Source of the DNA: an uncultured Collinsella sp.
GTDB taxonomy: Bacteria; Actinomycetota; Coriobacteriia; Coriobacteriales; Coriobacteriaceae
Direction of reading: 5' to 3'
DNA length: 5,383 nt
Assembly (NCBI GenBank): GCA_902495265.1
Contig: CABUWR010000104.1
Coordinates: forward strand, 1-5,383
The notes under the pieces are model-generated. The model saw only the letters and a program-made list of their open reading frames with translations, had not been told where the DNA came from and searched no databases. Every line of letters starts with the position of its first letter. Position 1 is the stretch's first letter. Shown here piece after piece: positions 1 through 5,383 of this stretch. The position numbers were made by a program, and so were the translations under genes.

Positions 1-227
1 AGGGCGACGGCGACAGCCAAGTCGTGCACGAACACGCAAGGCTGCGTGTTCTCGGTCTGCGAGAGCTCCTCTTTCGAGGCGCTCCGGCACTGCTCGCTGG
101 TCTCCGGGCGCACCTCGTCAGCAATGGCGAACACCTCGGCAGCCGCCGGCGATGCTTCGATGAGGTCGACGCCCATCGCGGGATGCTGGGCACCCTGACC
201 GGCAAACAGAAACGCTACGCTACCCAT
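1..227 (-). CDS. fabD: Malonyl-CoA:ACP transacylase FabD (N-terminal part, cut by window edge)
   Basis: FabD moves the malonyl group from malonyl-CoA to acyl carrier protein, supplying the extender unit for type II fatty acid synthesis in the cytoplasm. I translated 75 codons by hand from the ATG at 227. The protein begins MGSVAFLFAGQGAQ, which is the conserved N-terminal glycine loop (GQGxQ, residues 10-14) of this transacylase family, and a TENTQP segment at residues 58-63 matches the family's conserved TQP region. The catalytic GHSxG serine motif and the later histidine lie beyond the left edge, so activity cannot be judged. The start lies 13 nt inside the end of fabK, with only a weak upstream AAGG about 10 nt away, which suggests translational coupling to fabK. 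The position after fabK matches the known fabH-acpP-fabK-fabD order. Other acyltransferase-domain proteins share the loop, but this context makes FabD by far the likeliest. Confidence 0.93.
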   Translation of the reverse strand, partial: MGSVAFLFAGQGAQHPAMGVDLIEASPAAAEVFAIADEVRPETSEQCRSASKEELSQTENTQPCVFVHDLAVAVA

Positions 228-1159
228 GCGGTCGCACCCTTCAGGACACGCTCGGCGCCATCGACCAGATCGTCGACGATTTCGCGTGCGCTCTGGCGCT
301 CGTTGACCATGCCAGCAATCTGTCCGCACAAATACGAACCCTCTTCGTAATTACCGTCCTTTGCGGCTTTACGAAGCGCGCCCGTGCCCATGGCCCCGAG
401 CTCCTCGGGGCTTGCGCCCGCCGCCTCGTTCTTGGCATACGCGTTGGTGAAGGGGCTCTTGAGGGCGCGAACCGGATGTCCCGTCGAGCGACCGGTCGCA
501 CGCGTCGACGTGTCGCCCGCCTTGAGCACCAGCTCTTTGTACTGTTCGGATACGGTGCACTCATCGGCGACGAGAAAACGCGTGCCCACCTGGACGCCGG
601 CAGCGCCGAGCATAAAGGCGGCCGCCACGCCGCGGCCGTCGGCGATACCGCCGGCAGCCACGACGGGAATATCGACTGCATCGACAACCTGCGGCACCAG
701 TGCCATCGTCGAGGTCTCGCCAATATGGCCGCCTGATTCGGTGCCCTCGGCAACCACGGCAGTGGCTCCGCGACGCGCCACGAGACGCGCCAGCGCCACC
801 GAAGCCACGACGGGAATAACCTTGATGCCTGCATCGCCCCAGGCCTTCATGTACTTGGTGGGATTGCCGGCACCGGTCACCACAACGGGCACCTGCTCAT
901 CAATCACCACTTGTGCGACCTCGTCGACAAACGGGCTCATGAGCATAACGTTGACGCCAAAGGGCTTATCCGTCTTGACGCGCAGCTCGTGAATCTGATC
1001 GCGCAGCCAGTTTGCGTCGGCATTCATGGCCGCGATAATGCCTAAGCCGCCTGCCTCGGACACGGCAGATGCCAACGAGGCGTCGGCAATCCAGGCCATG
1101 CCACCCTGGAACACGGGCTTTTCGATTCCGAGCAAATCGCAGAGAGGAGACTTGAGCAT
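215..1159 (-). CDS. fabK: Enoyl-ACP reductase FabK (FMN-dependent, NADH-type)
   Basis: FabK catalyses the last step of each elongation cycle, reducing trans-2-enoyl-ACP to acyl-ACP. It is a TIM-barrel flavoprotein of the nitronate monooxygenase-like superfamily, unrelated to FabI/InhA. With the ATG at 1159 the protein has 314 residues, close to the roughly 320 of the family. Visible signatures are FQGGMAW (17-23), TGAGNP (95-100), AEGTESGGHIG (137-147) with H145 at the position of the essential histidine of pneumococcal FabK, AAGGIADG (168-175) and VQVGTRF (189-195), the phosphate/FMN-binding strands. A GTG one codon upstream (1162-1160) overlaps the acpP stop; I prefer the ATG because a GGAG at 1171-1168, inside acpP, sits 8 nt from it and only 5 from the GTG. 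The ATG begins 2 nt after the acpP stop. The main alternative, a 2-nitropropane dioxygenase, is disfavoured by the operon and the close FabK motif match. Confidence 0.95.
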   Translation of the reverse strand: MLKSPLCDLLGIEKPVFQGGMAWIADASLASAVSEAGGLGIIAAMNADANWLRDQIHELRVKTDKPFGVNVMLMSPFVDEVAQVVIDEQVPVVVTGAGNPTKYMKAWGDAGIKVIPVVASVALARLVARRGATAVVAEGTESGGHIGETSTMALVPQVVDAVDIPVVAAGGIADGRGVAAAFMLGAAGVQVGTRFLVADECTVSEQYKELVLKAGDTSTRATGRSTGHPVRALKSPFTNAYAKNEAAGASPEELGAMGTGALRKAAKDGNYEEGSYLCGQIAGMVNERQSAREIVDDLVDGAERVLKGATAWVA

Positions 1160-1161
1160 CA

Positions 1162-1398
1162 CTACTTCTCCAATGCCGCCTCGACCGTATCGACGAACTC
1201 GCCGACCGTCTTGGGGTTCTCCTCGGTATCGAGCTCAATGCCAAACTCGTCCTCGACGGCAACGAGGATCTCGACGGTACCCAGGCTGTCGAGGCCAATC
1301 TCCTCGAGCGTGGACTCGGGCTTCATCTCGACATCGTCAAGGCCGGCGGTCTCGCGGATAACGTCGCAAACGCGCTCGAAGGTCTTCTGATCTGCCAT
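1162..1398 (-). CDS. acpP: Acyl carrier protein
   Basis: This small acidic protein carries acyl intermediates on a 4'-phosphopantetheine arm between the enzymes of fatty acid synthesis. It has 78 residues, the usual length. The GLDSLGTVEI segment contains the DSL prosthetic-group site, with S38 as the serine to be modified by holo-ACP synthase. The region after it (helix II, VEILVAVEDEFGIEL) is rich in Asp/Glu, as expected for docking to partner enzymes. The ATG at 1398 is supported by an AAAGGAG at 1412-1406, 7 nt upstream. The gene lies 52 nt after fabH and its stop is almost fused to the fabK start, so it is very likely cotranscribed and serves these enzymes. A carrier for a polyketide or teichoic acid pathway is excluded in practice by the context. 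Confidence 0.97.
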   Translation of the reverse strand: MADQKTFERVCDVIRETAGLDDVEMKPESTLEEIGLDSLGTVEILVAVEDEFGIELDTEENPKTVGEFVDTVEAALEK

Positions 1399-1405
1399 GG
1401 TAGTT

Positions 1406-1412
1406 CTCCTTT
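1406..1412 (-). promoter_or_regulatory. Ribosome binding site of acpP
   Basis: The minus strand reads AAAGGAG 7 nt before the acpP ATG. It is a strong Shine-Dalgarno match in the 52-nt fabH-acpP gap and fits the need for far more acyl carrier protein than enzyme. I see no terminator or convincing promoter in that gap. Confidence 0.8.
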
Positions 1413-1450
1413 GTTTGTGCCCTAGGGGCGTTTTTATTTCCTATGTGCGA

Positions 1451-2410
1451 CTACTTCCAACGAAGCAGATAGCCACCTATATCCAGGCCGGCGCCAAATC
1501 CAACGAGGGCGATGGTGTCGTCCTCATTCAGTGCGTCGGTACGTGCCAGCCGGTCAAGCGCAAAGGGAATGCAGGCGCTCGAAATGTTGCCGGTCTCGCG
1601 TAGCGTTCGAACCACGCGCTCGTCTGGCACGCCGAGACGCTTGACCGCCTGACTCAGGATTCGTTCGTTAGCCTGATGGAATACAAAATGATCGATGTCT
1701 TCGACCGAAATGCCCGCATCGCTCGCAAGCTTATGGACCGTGTCGCAGATGGCGTTGACGCCGAACTTGAACACGCGGCGACCATTCATGGACAGCACGC
1801 TCGCGCTATCTGCGGAGTCCTTAAACGGCGAGGTGCCGACCAGACCGGGAACGCGCAACGTCTCGACGTCGGGCGTCGTCGAAAGCTCAACGGCAAGGGG
1901 GTTGTCTCCCCCAGCCCCTATCACTGCAGCGCCCGCGCCATCGCCAAAGAGCACGCACGTGGCGCGGTCTGACCAGTCAAGCGCGCGCGTCATCTGCTCG
2001 GAGGCAACGACAAGCACATGCTTGGCTCGTCCTCGAGCGATATAGCCCTCGGCGACATCGAGCGCAAATACGAAGCCGGCACAAGCCGCCGAAACGTCGA
2101 AGGCTGGACATGTGGCACCCAGGCGCTCAGCAACGGCGCACGCTTCGGCAGGAACGAGATGATCGCCCGTCGTCGTCGAGCAGACGATAAGATCCAGCTG
2201 GCTCGCATCGAGTCCGGACGCCTGGAGCGCTTGCTCGCTCGCTGCCACGGCAAGGTCGTCAAGTGACTCGGTGGTGCAGACGTGGCGGCTCTTGATACCG
2301 GTGCGGGTAAAAATCCACTCATCCGAGGTATCGAGGAACTCGGACAGCTCGTCGTTGGAAACGCTGCGCTCGGGAAGTGCCGAGCCCGTTCCCAGTATCG
2401 TGAAACCCAT
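1451..2410 (-). CDS. fabH: 3-oxoacyl-ACP synthase III FabH
   Basis: FabH starts fatty acid chains by condensing a short acyl-CoA with malonyl-ACP. From the ATG at 2410 the protein has 319 residues, very close to the E. coli enzyme. The Cys-His-Asn triad is complete: C110 in DVSAACAGF, H245 in FHQANERIL and N275 in ETGNISSA; GDGAGA (156-161) and the C-terminal GFGAGLDIGG loop are also typical. The frame stays open 43 codons upstream to 2539, but that extension would be coded by the operator region, lacks similarity to FabH, and ignores the perfect AAAGGAGG 6 nt before the ATG, while MGFTILGTG is a normal FabH start. It is the first gene of the leftward fab operon. In streptococci a MarR-type repressor gene (fabT) precedes fabH; none is present here, and birA is divergent instead. 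The primer preference (acetyl or branched) cannot be read from the sequence with confidence. Confidence 0.96.
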   Translation of the reverse strand: MGFTILGTGSALPERSVSNDELSEFLDTSDEWIFTRTGIKSRHVCTTESLDDLAVAASEQALQASGLDASQLDLIVCSTTTGDHLVPAEACAVAERLGATCPAFDVSAACAGFVFALDVAEGYIARGRAKHVLVVASEQMTRALDWSDRATCVLFGDGAGAAVIGAGGDNPLAVELSTTPDVETLRVPGLVGTSPFKDSADSASVLSMNGRRVFKFGVNAICDTVHKLASDAGISVEDIDHFVFHQANERILSQAVKRLGVPDERVVRTLRETGNISSACIPFALDRLARTDALNEDDTIALVGFGAGLDIGGYLLRWK

Positions 2411-2416
2411 CACTAA

Positions 2417-2424
2417 CCTCCTTT
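2417..2424 (-). promoter_or_regulatory. Ribosome binding site fixing the fabH start
   Basis: The minus strand reads AAAGGAGG followed by a 6-nt spacer and the ATG at 2410. This near-perfect Shine-Dalgarno decides the start against the longer open frame reaching 2539. A GTG sits directly before the ATG, only 3 nt from the motif, and is a poorer choice. Confidence 0.88.
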
Positions 2425-2427
2425 GCG

Positions 2428-2445
2428 TTGTTGACGTGTTTACAT
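2428..2445. promoter_or_regulatory. Probable operator, proximal copy of an 18-bp motif
   Basis: The plus strand reads TTGTTGACGTGTTTACAT. It matches the distal copy at 2476-2493 at 17 of 18 positions. The core is an imperfect palindrome, TGTTGAC-GT-GTTTACA, of a size normal for a dimeric helix-turn-helix regulator. It lies 17 bp upstream of the fabH start codon, immediately before the Shine-Dalgarno, so bound protein would block transcription of the fab operon. The binding protein is not identifiable from this window. Confidence 0.6.
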
Positions 2446-2455
2446 CGACCAAGAG

Positions 2456-2461
2456 AGGATA
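2456..2461 (-). promoter_or_regulatory. Possible -10 element for the fabH operon
   Basis: The minus strand reads TATCCT (4 of 6 matches to the TATAAT consensus). The -35 region at 17-nt spacing would read CGTCAA, a poor match, and lies inside the distal 18-bp motif. If real, transcription would start near 2449, placing one operator copy over the -35 region and the other just downstream of the start, an arrangement suited to repression. This is a weak call; other AT-rich segments near 2488-2505 might serve instead. Confidence 0.25.
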
Positions 2462-2475
2462 GCGCATTTCAGTCA

Positions 2476-2493
2476 TTGTTGACGTGTTAACAT
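2476..2493. promoter_or_regulatory. Probable operator, distal copy of an 18-bp motif
   Basis: The plus strand reads TTGTTGACGTGTTAACAT, the second copy of the motif at 2428-2445, in the same orientation and 48 bp away. Its core TGTTGAC-GT-GTTAACA is the better palindrome, with 12 of 16 positions symmetric. The sequence around the two copies is unrelated, so the conservation is confined to the 18 bp, as expected for a protein-binding site. It lies between fabH and birA and could affect both. Confidence 0.6.
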
Positions 2494-2568
2494 TAAATTG
2501 TCCAAATGCGACAAAGGCTTCACATTGTGTCTGCCTCACGACACTATTGCGTTATTCACTTATTCATT

Positions 2569-2576
2569 AAGGAGGT
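2569..2576 (+). promoter_or_regulatory. Ribosome binding site fixing the birA start
   Basis: AAGGAGGT is an almost perfect Shine-Dalgarno. The spacer of 10 nt to the ATG at 2587 is slightly long but no other start codon lies nearer. It argues against starting at the upstream in-frame ATG at 2506. No convincing promoter for birA could be assigned in 2494-2568. Confidence 0.75.
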
Positions 2577-2586
2577 AGCAGCCGCT

Positions 2587-3363
2587 ATGGATGCCAAATT
2601 AACGATAGTCGACGTAACCGGATCGACCAACGATGACCTGCTCGAAGCAGGAAAACAGGGAGCGCCGCACGGCACAGGACTTGCCGCACGGGCTCAGACA
2701 GCAGGACGCGGCCGGCGCGGCCACAAGTGGGATTCAACCGCCGGCAACCTGTTGCTCTCGATTGTCCTACGTCCACATGTTGATCCCGCCAAGTACTCTG
2801 GTCTTGCCGCCGTCAGCGGCCTAGCGGTGCTCGAGGCACTCGAGGCGCAAGGTCTTGCTAACGAGATCGGCCTCAAATGGCCCAACGACCTCGTCGCGCG
2901 AGGGCGCAAACTCGGCGGCATTCTGGTCGAGGCCGCGCGCGATAACGAAGGCAAACCTTTTGCCGTCTGCGGCATTGGCGTCAATGTGAACTATGTGCCT
3001 TCGGAGGTTCCCGATGGCGGCCTGCCGGCAATCGGTCTCTCGGATCTCAACGAGAACGTTCCCTCCGTCGATGTGCTCCTCGATGAGGTCTATCACGCAG
3101 TTATAGACGCTGTAGATGCGTGGGCAGAGCGTCTCAATGCCATGGAAGAAGACGCCGGACCGCTCGCGCCCGTCCACAGCGAATATATCGCTCACCTCAA
3201 TTGGATTGGGGAGCACGTTATCGCCCGCTCCCCCGCTGGGGACGAGCTGGCGCGAGGCATCTTTAAAACCGTCGATGACTTTGGTCGAGCGTGCATCGAG
3301 ACGGAAGGCGACTTACGATCCTTCCATTTTGAGGAGGCATCGCTGCGTCCCATGGGTAAATAA
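2587..3363 (+). CDS. birA: Biotin--[acetyl-CoA-carboxylase] ligase, monofunctional BirA
   Basis: This enzyme activates biotin with ATP to biotinyl-AMP and attaches it to the lysine of the biotin carboxyl carrier protein, which acetyl-CoA carboxylase needs to make malonyl-CoA. From the ATG at 2587 it has 258 residues. Visible are STND (13-16), the biotinyl-AMP-binding loop GRGRRGHKW (40-48), KWPND (97-101) with the catalytic-core lysine K98, LGGILVEA (109-116) and GIGVNVN (129-135). The final 50 or so residues (IARSPAGDELARGIF onward) fit the small SH3-like C-terminal domain. There is no N-terminal winged helix: catalytic sequence begins at residue 1, so this is a ligase only and not the bifunctional biotin repressor of E. 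coli or Bacillus. The open frame extends upstream to 2506, but the added residues look non-coding. It is divergent from fabH and convergent with rpsJ. Confidence 0.94.
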   Translation: MDAKLTIVDVTGSTNDDLLEAGKQGAPHGTGLAARAQTAGRGRRGHKWDSTAGNLLLSIVLRPHVDPAKYSGLAAVSGLAVLEALEAQGLANEIGLKWPNDLVARGRKLGGILVEAARDNEGKPFAVCGIGVNVNYVPSEVPDGGLPAIGLSDLNENVPSVDVLLDEVYHAVIDAVDAWAERLNAMEEDAGPLAPVHSEYIAHLNWIGEHVIARSPAGDELARGIFKTVDDFGRACIETEGDLRSFHFEEASLRPMGK

Positions 3364-3416
3364 GGCGCCATAGCCACCCATTCGGCCGCATTACCTGGGC
3401 CCCAAGGCCACCATTC

Positions 3417-3457
3417 AAAACAAAAGAGCCCCGCTGCCGTTATGACAGCGGGGCTCT
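3417..3457 (-). terminator. Rho-independent terminator after rpsJ
   Basis: A 12-bp perfect stem (AGAGCCCCGCTG at 3425-3436 pairing with CAGCGGGGCTCT at 3446-3457) encloses a 9-nt loop. On the minus strand it is followed by TTTTGTTTTG, a good U-tract, starting 21 nt after the rpsJ stop codon. On the plus strand the hairpin is followed by GTAAGC with no U-tract, so for convergent birA it may slow polymerase but is not a standard terminator. The remaining sequence between birA and the hairpin (3364-3416) shows nothing recognisable. Confidence 0.9.
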
Positions 3458-3478
3458 GTAAGCTATGAGCGATATCGC

Positions 3479-3787
3479 TTAGAGCTTGATGTCGATGTCG
3501 ACGCCAGCGGGGAGGTCGAGACGCATGAGCGAATCAACGGTGCCCGAGGTGGGGTCGAGGATGTCGATGAGGCGCTTGTGGGTGCGCATCTCGAACTGCT
3601 CACGGGAGTCCTTGTTCACGTGCGGCGAGCGGATAACCGTATACAGGTTGCGCTCGGTGGGCAGGGGGACAGGACCGGAAACGCGAGCGCCGGTCTTCTG
3701 AGCGGTCTCGACGATGAGCTTCGCGGACTGATCGACGACCTCGTGATCATAGCCCTTGAGGCGAATGCGGATCTTCTGGGTAGCCAA
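3479..3787 (-). CDS. rpsJ: 30S ribosomal protein S10 (NusE)
   Basis: S10 is a component of the head of the small ribosomal subunit; as NusE it also joins NusB in transcription antitermination. The 102-residue protein is the normal length and complete, starting (M)[18 protein letters not shown]. The S10 family signature is seen in VSGPVPLPT (residues 36-44), and the [19 protein letters not shown] segment is the conserved loop followed by a helix. The initiation codon is TTG at 3787-3785; it is supported by a GGAGG 6 nt upstream and by the standard MATQKIR N-terminus, and there is no ATG or GTG alternative close by in frame. It lies 60 nt downstream of fusA with no terminator visible between them, so cotranscription is likely. 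The gene directly after it is convergent birA and not rplC (L3), with which it is linked in most S10 operons. Confidence 0.98.
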   Translation of the reverse strand: MATQKIRIRLKGYDHEVVDQSAKLIVETAQKTGARVSGPVPLPTERNLYTVIRSPHVNKDSREQFEMRTHKRLIDILDPTSGTVDSLMRLDLPAGVDIDIKL

Positions 3788-3793
3788 CTTAAA

Positions 3794-3798
3794 CCTCC
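3794..3798 (-). promoter_or_regulatory. Ribosome binding site supporting the TTG start of rpsJ
   Basis: GGAGG on the minus strand lies 6 nt before the TTG at 3787. Its optimal distance is the main nucleotide-level evidence that this rare codon is the true start. Confidence 0.85.
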
Positions 3799-3805
3799 AA
3801 AGAGT

Positions 3806-3822
3806 GCGAGAGATGTTCTCGC
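3806..3822 (-). other. Small hairpin in the fusA-rpsJ gap
   Basis: Six base pairs (GCGAGA with TCTCGC) enclose a 5-nt loop just upstream of the rpsJ ribosome binding site. There is no U-tract, so it is not an intrinsic terminator. It could be an RNA-processing or translation-control structure, or chance; the sequence alone does not decide. Confidence 0.25.
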
Positions 3823-3847
3823 GGATTACGTAACAGGGAGCTCGAAC

Positions 3848-5383
3848 TTAGGCGTTCTTGCTCATGACCTCGTCCACGATGGACTTGGGCGCGGGCTCAT
3901 AAGAGTCGAACTGCATCGTGTAGGATGCACGGCCCTGGGTCTGGGAGCGAAGGTCGGTAGCGTAACCGAACATCTCGCCCAGCGGCACCTTGGCACGGAT
4001 GAGCTTGCTGTTCTTGCGATCCTCCATGCCCTCGATCTTGCCGCGGCGACCGGAGAGGTTGCCCATAACGTCGCCCATGTACTGCTCGGGGGTCTCGACC
4101 TCGACAGCCATGATCGGCTCGAGCAGCTGCGGGTCGGACTTCTTGAGGGCGTCCTTGATAGCCATGGAACCGGCGATCTTGAAGGCGGCCTCGGAGGAGT
4201 CGACCTCGTGGTAAGAACCGTCGAACAGGGTGACCTTGACGTCGAGGACCGGGAAGCCGGCGATAACACCGGTGTTCAGGGCCTCCTGGATGCCCTTGTC
4301 GATGGACGGAATGTACTCCTTGGGCACGACGCCGCCGACGATAGCGTTGACGAACTCGTAGCCGAAGCCCTCCTCCATCTTCTCGAGCTTGATGACAGCG
4401 TGGCCGTACTGACCGCGACCGCCGGACTGACGGACGAACTTGCCCTCAGCCTTCTCGACGTCGTGACCAGCGGTCTCGCGGTAGGCAACCTGGGGCTTAC
4501 CAACGTTAGCGTCAACCTTGAACTCGCGGAGCAGACGGTCGACGATGATCTCGAGGTGCAGCTCGCCCATGCCGGCGATGATGGTCTGGCCGGTCTCGTG
4601 GTTGGTGGACACCTGGAAGGTCGGGTCCTCCTCGGCGAGCTTGGTCAGAGCCAGGGACATCTTGTCCTGCTCGGCCTTGGTCTTGGGCTCGATGGCAACG
4701 TCGATAACGGGCTTAGCGAACTCGATCTTCTCGAGGACGATCTCCTTGCCCTCTTCGCACAGGGTGTCACCGGTGGTGGAGTTCTTGAAGCCGACGCAAG
4801 CGACGATGTCGCCGGCGGCAGCGTCGTCACGGTCGATACGCTCGGCAGCGTTCATCTCGAGGATGCGGCCGAGGCGCTCGCGCTGACCGTTGGAAGCGTT
4901 GATCACGTAGGAGCCAGACTCGGCGCGACCGGAGTAAACGCGGACATAGGTGAGCTTACCGACGAACGGGTCGGTCATGATCTTGAAGACCAGGCCGGAG
5001 AAGGGCTCGTCGAAGGAAGGATGACGCTCGATCTCCTCGCCGGTGTCCGGATCGGTACCGGTGACGGCCTCGACGTCGAGCGGGCTGGGCAGGTAGTCGA
5101 CGACAGCGTCGAGCAGCTCCTGGACGCCCTTGTTCTTGTAGGCGGAGCCCACGAAGACGAGGTTGAGCTCGTTGGCCAGAACGCCCTTGCGCAGAGCAGC
5201 CTTGAGCTCCTCGACGGTGAAGTCCTCCTCCATGAGGATCTTCTCCATGAGCTCGTCGTCAAAGCTGGCAGCAGCGTCGAGGAGCTCCTCGCGCTTGGTG
5301 GCAGCGATGTCAGCGAACTCAGCCGGGATCTCGTCCATCGGCTCGGGGTAGGTCATGCCCTTGTCGTCGGCCTTGAAGTCCCA
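3848..5383 (-). CDS. fusA: Elongation factor G (C-terminal part, cut by window edge)
   Basis: EF-G is the GTPase that drives translocation of tRNA and mRNA on the ribosome and, with the recycling factor, splits ribosomes. The visible 511 residues (in frame up to the edge, beginning WDFKADDKG) correspond to roughly residue 190 onward of the 700-residue family; the P-loop and switch regions lie outside. Visible parts are the end of the G domain with the G5 element VGSAYKNKG (78-86), domain II from about [10 protein letters not shown] (126-135), domain III with the conserved [12 protein letters not shown] (231-242), GMGELHLEI (271-279), domain IV with [10 protein letters not shown] (294-303) and the [10 protein letters not shown] loop (319-328), and domain V with [13 protein letters not shown] (420-432) and GNLSGRRG (441-448). 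No frameshift is seen. It is followed 60 nt later by rpsJ, with no tuf gene between them. This is canonical EF-G and not a tetracycline-resistance paralogue, judging by the close match through domains III-V. Confidence 0.97.
   Translation of the reverse strand, partial: WDFKADDKGMTYPEPMDEIPAEFADIAATKREELLDAAASFDDELMEKILMEEDFTVEELKAALRKGVLANELNLVFVGSAYKNKGVQELLDAVVDYLPSPLDVEAVTGTDPDTGEEIERHPSFDEPFSGLVFKIMTDPFVGKLTYVRVYSGRAESGSYVINASNGQRERLGRILEMNAAERIDRDDAAAGDIVACVGFKNSTTGDTLCEEGKEIVLEKIEFAKPVIDVAIEPKTKAEQDKMSLALTKLAEEDPTFQVSTNHETGQTIIAGMGELHLEIIVDRLLREFKVDANVGKPQVAYRETAGHDVEKAEGKFVRQSGGRGQYGHAVIKLEKMEEGFGYEFVNAIVGGVVPKEYIPSIDKGIQEALNTGVIAGFPVLDVKVTLFDGSYHEVDSSEAAFKIAGSMAIKDALKKSDPQLLEPIMAVEVETPEQYMGDVMGNLSGRRGKIEGMEDRKNSKLIRAKVPLGEMFGYATDLRSQTQGRASYTMQFDSYEPAPKSIVDEVMSKNA

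Noticed and set aside
241..834. Long open frame on the minus strand inside fabK
   Set aside because: It is an arginine- and serine-rich shadow of a well-supported gene in another frame, caused by GC-rich codon use; the same applies to the plus-strand frame at 384-992.
1415..1440. GCCC-TAG-GGGC inverted repeat followed by T-rich sequence on the plus strand, looking like a terminator between acpP and fabH
   Set aside because: The stem is only 4 bp with a 3-nt loop, and the T-tract is on the strand opposite to the operon, where no gene needs termination.
2428..2493. Classical BirA operator upstream of fabH
   Set aside because: The motif arms (TTGTTGAC, GTTTACAT) resemble BirA half-sites, but those are separated by about 14-16 bp and here by 2 bp, and the BirA encoded alongside lacks a DNA-binding domain.
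2411..2539. Open frame extending FabH upstream by 43 codons, in which the two 18-bp repeats encode the same VNTST peptide twice
   Set aside because: The shared frame follows from the 48-bp spacing being a multiple of three. The strong Shine-Dalgarno before 2410 and the normal FabH start MGFTILGTG show the region is a leader.
3371..3416. Short direct repeat (GCCACCCATTC and GCCACCATTC) between birA and the terminator
   Set aside because: Only 10-11 bp with an indel, two copies and no surrounding structure; compatible with chance.
3862..4515. Serine/arginine-rich open frames antisense to or shifted from fusA
   Set aside because: Low-complexity shadows of EF-G coding sequence without ribosome binding sites or recognisable domains.

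Overview
This is an ordinary chromosomal core-gene window from a GC-rich bacterium. The gene content and order point to a member of the Coriobacteriia (gut Actinomycetota of the Collinsella/Olsenella kind). Codon use is GC-rich, but the fatty-acid genes form a dissociated type II (FAS-II) cluster ordered fabH-acpP-fabK-fabD, the arrangement known from Streptococcus and Clostridia. Typical actinobacteria such as Corynebacterium and Mycobacterium rely on a large type I synthase and InhA-like reductases instead. The taxonomic assignment is an inference from memory of such genomes and was not tested by a search.

Layout. Positions 1-2410 hold a leftward (minus-strand) fatty-acid operon: fabH (initiating ketoacyl-ACP synthase III), acpP (acyl carrier protein), fabK (FMN-dependent enoyl-ACP reductase) and the first 75 codons of fabD (malonyl-CoA:ACP transacylase), which runs off the left edge. 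Spacing is tight: 52 nt, then 2 nt, then a 13-nt overlap. Positions 2411-2586 are a divergent control region with two nearly identical 18-bp imperfect palindromes 48 bp apart, probably operator sites. Positions 2587-3363 hold rightward birA, a biotin-protein ligase without the DNA-binding domain. Positions 3364-3478 separate birA from the convergent rpsJ gene and carry a strong hairpin terminator that serves the minus strand. Positions 3479-3787 are rpsJ (ribosomal protein S10/NusE, TTG start) and 3848-5383 are the C-terminal part of fusA (elongation factor G), cut by the right edge; both are on the minus strand.

How the genes work together. FabD makes malonyl-ACP, FabH starts chains on it, AcpP carries the growing chain and FabK performs the last reduction of each elongation cycle. 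BirA biotinylates the carrier subunit of acetyl-CoA carboxylase, which makes the malonyl-CoA used by FabD, so the divergent birA/fabH pair joins two parts of the same supply line. fusA and rpsJ are translation genes; rpsJ is followed at once by a terminator, so in this genome it appears to end the fusA transcript and not to start the S10 ribosomal-protein operon.

I found no mobile element, CRISPR array, tRNA, rRNA or toxin/defence gene, and no evidence of an undescribed system. The best candidates for a second look are the paired 18-bp motif upstream of fabH and the separated rpsJ.
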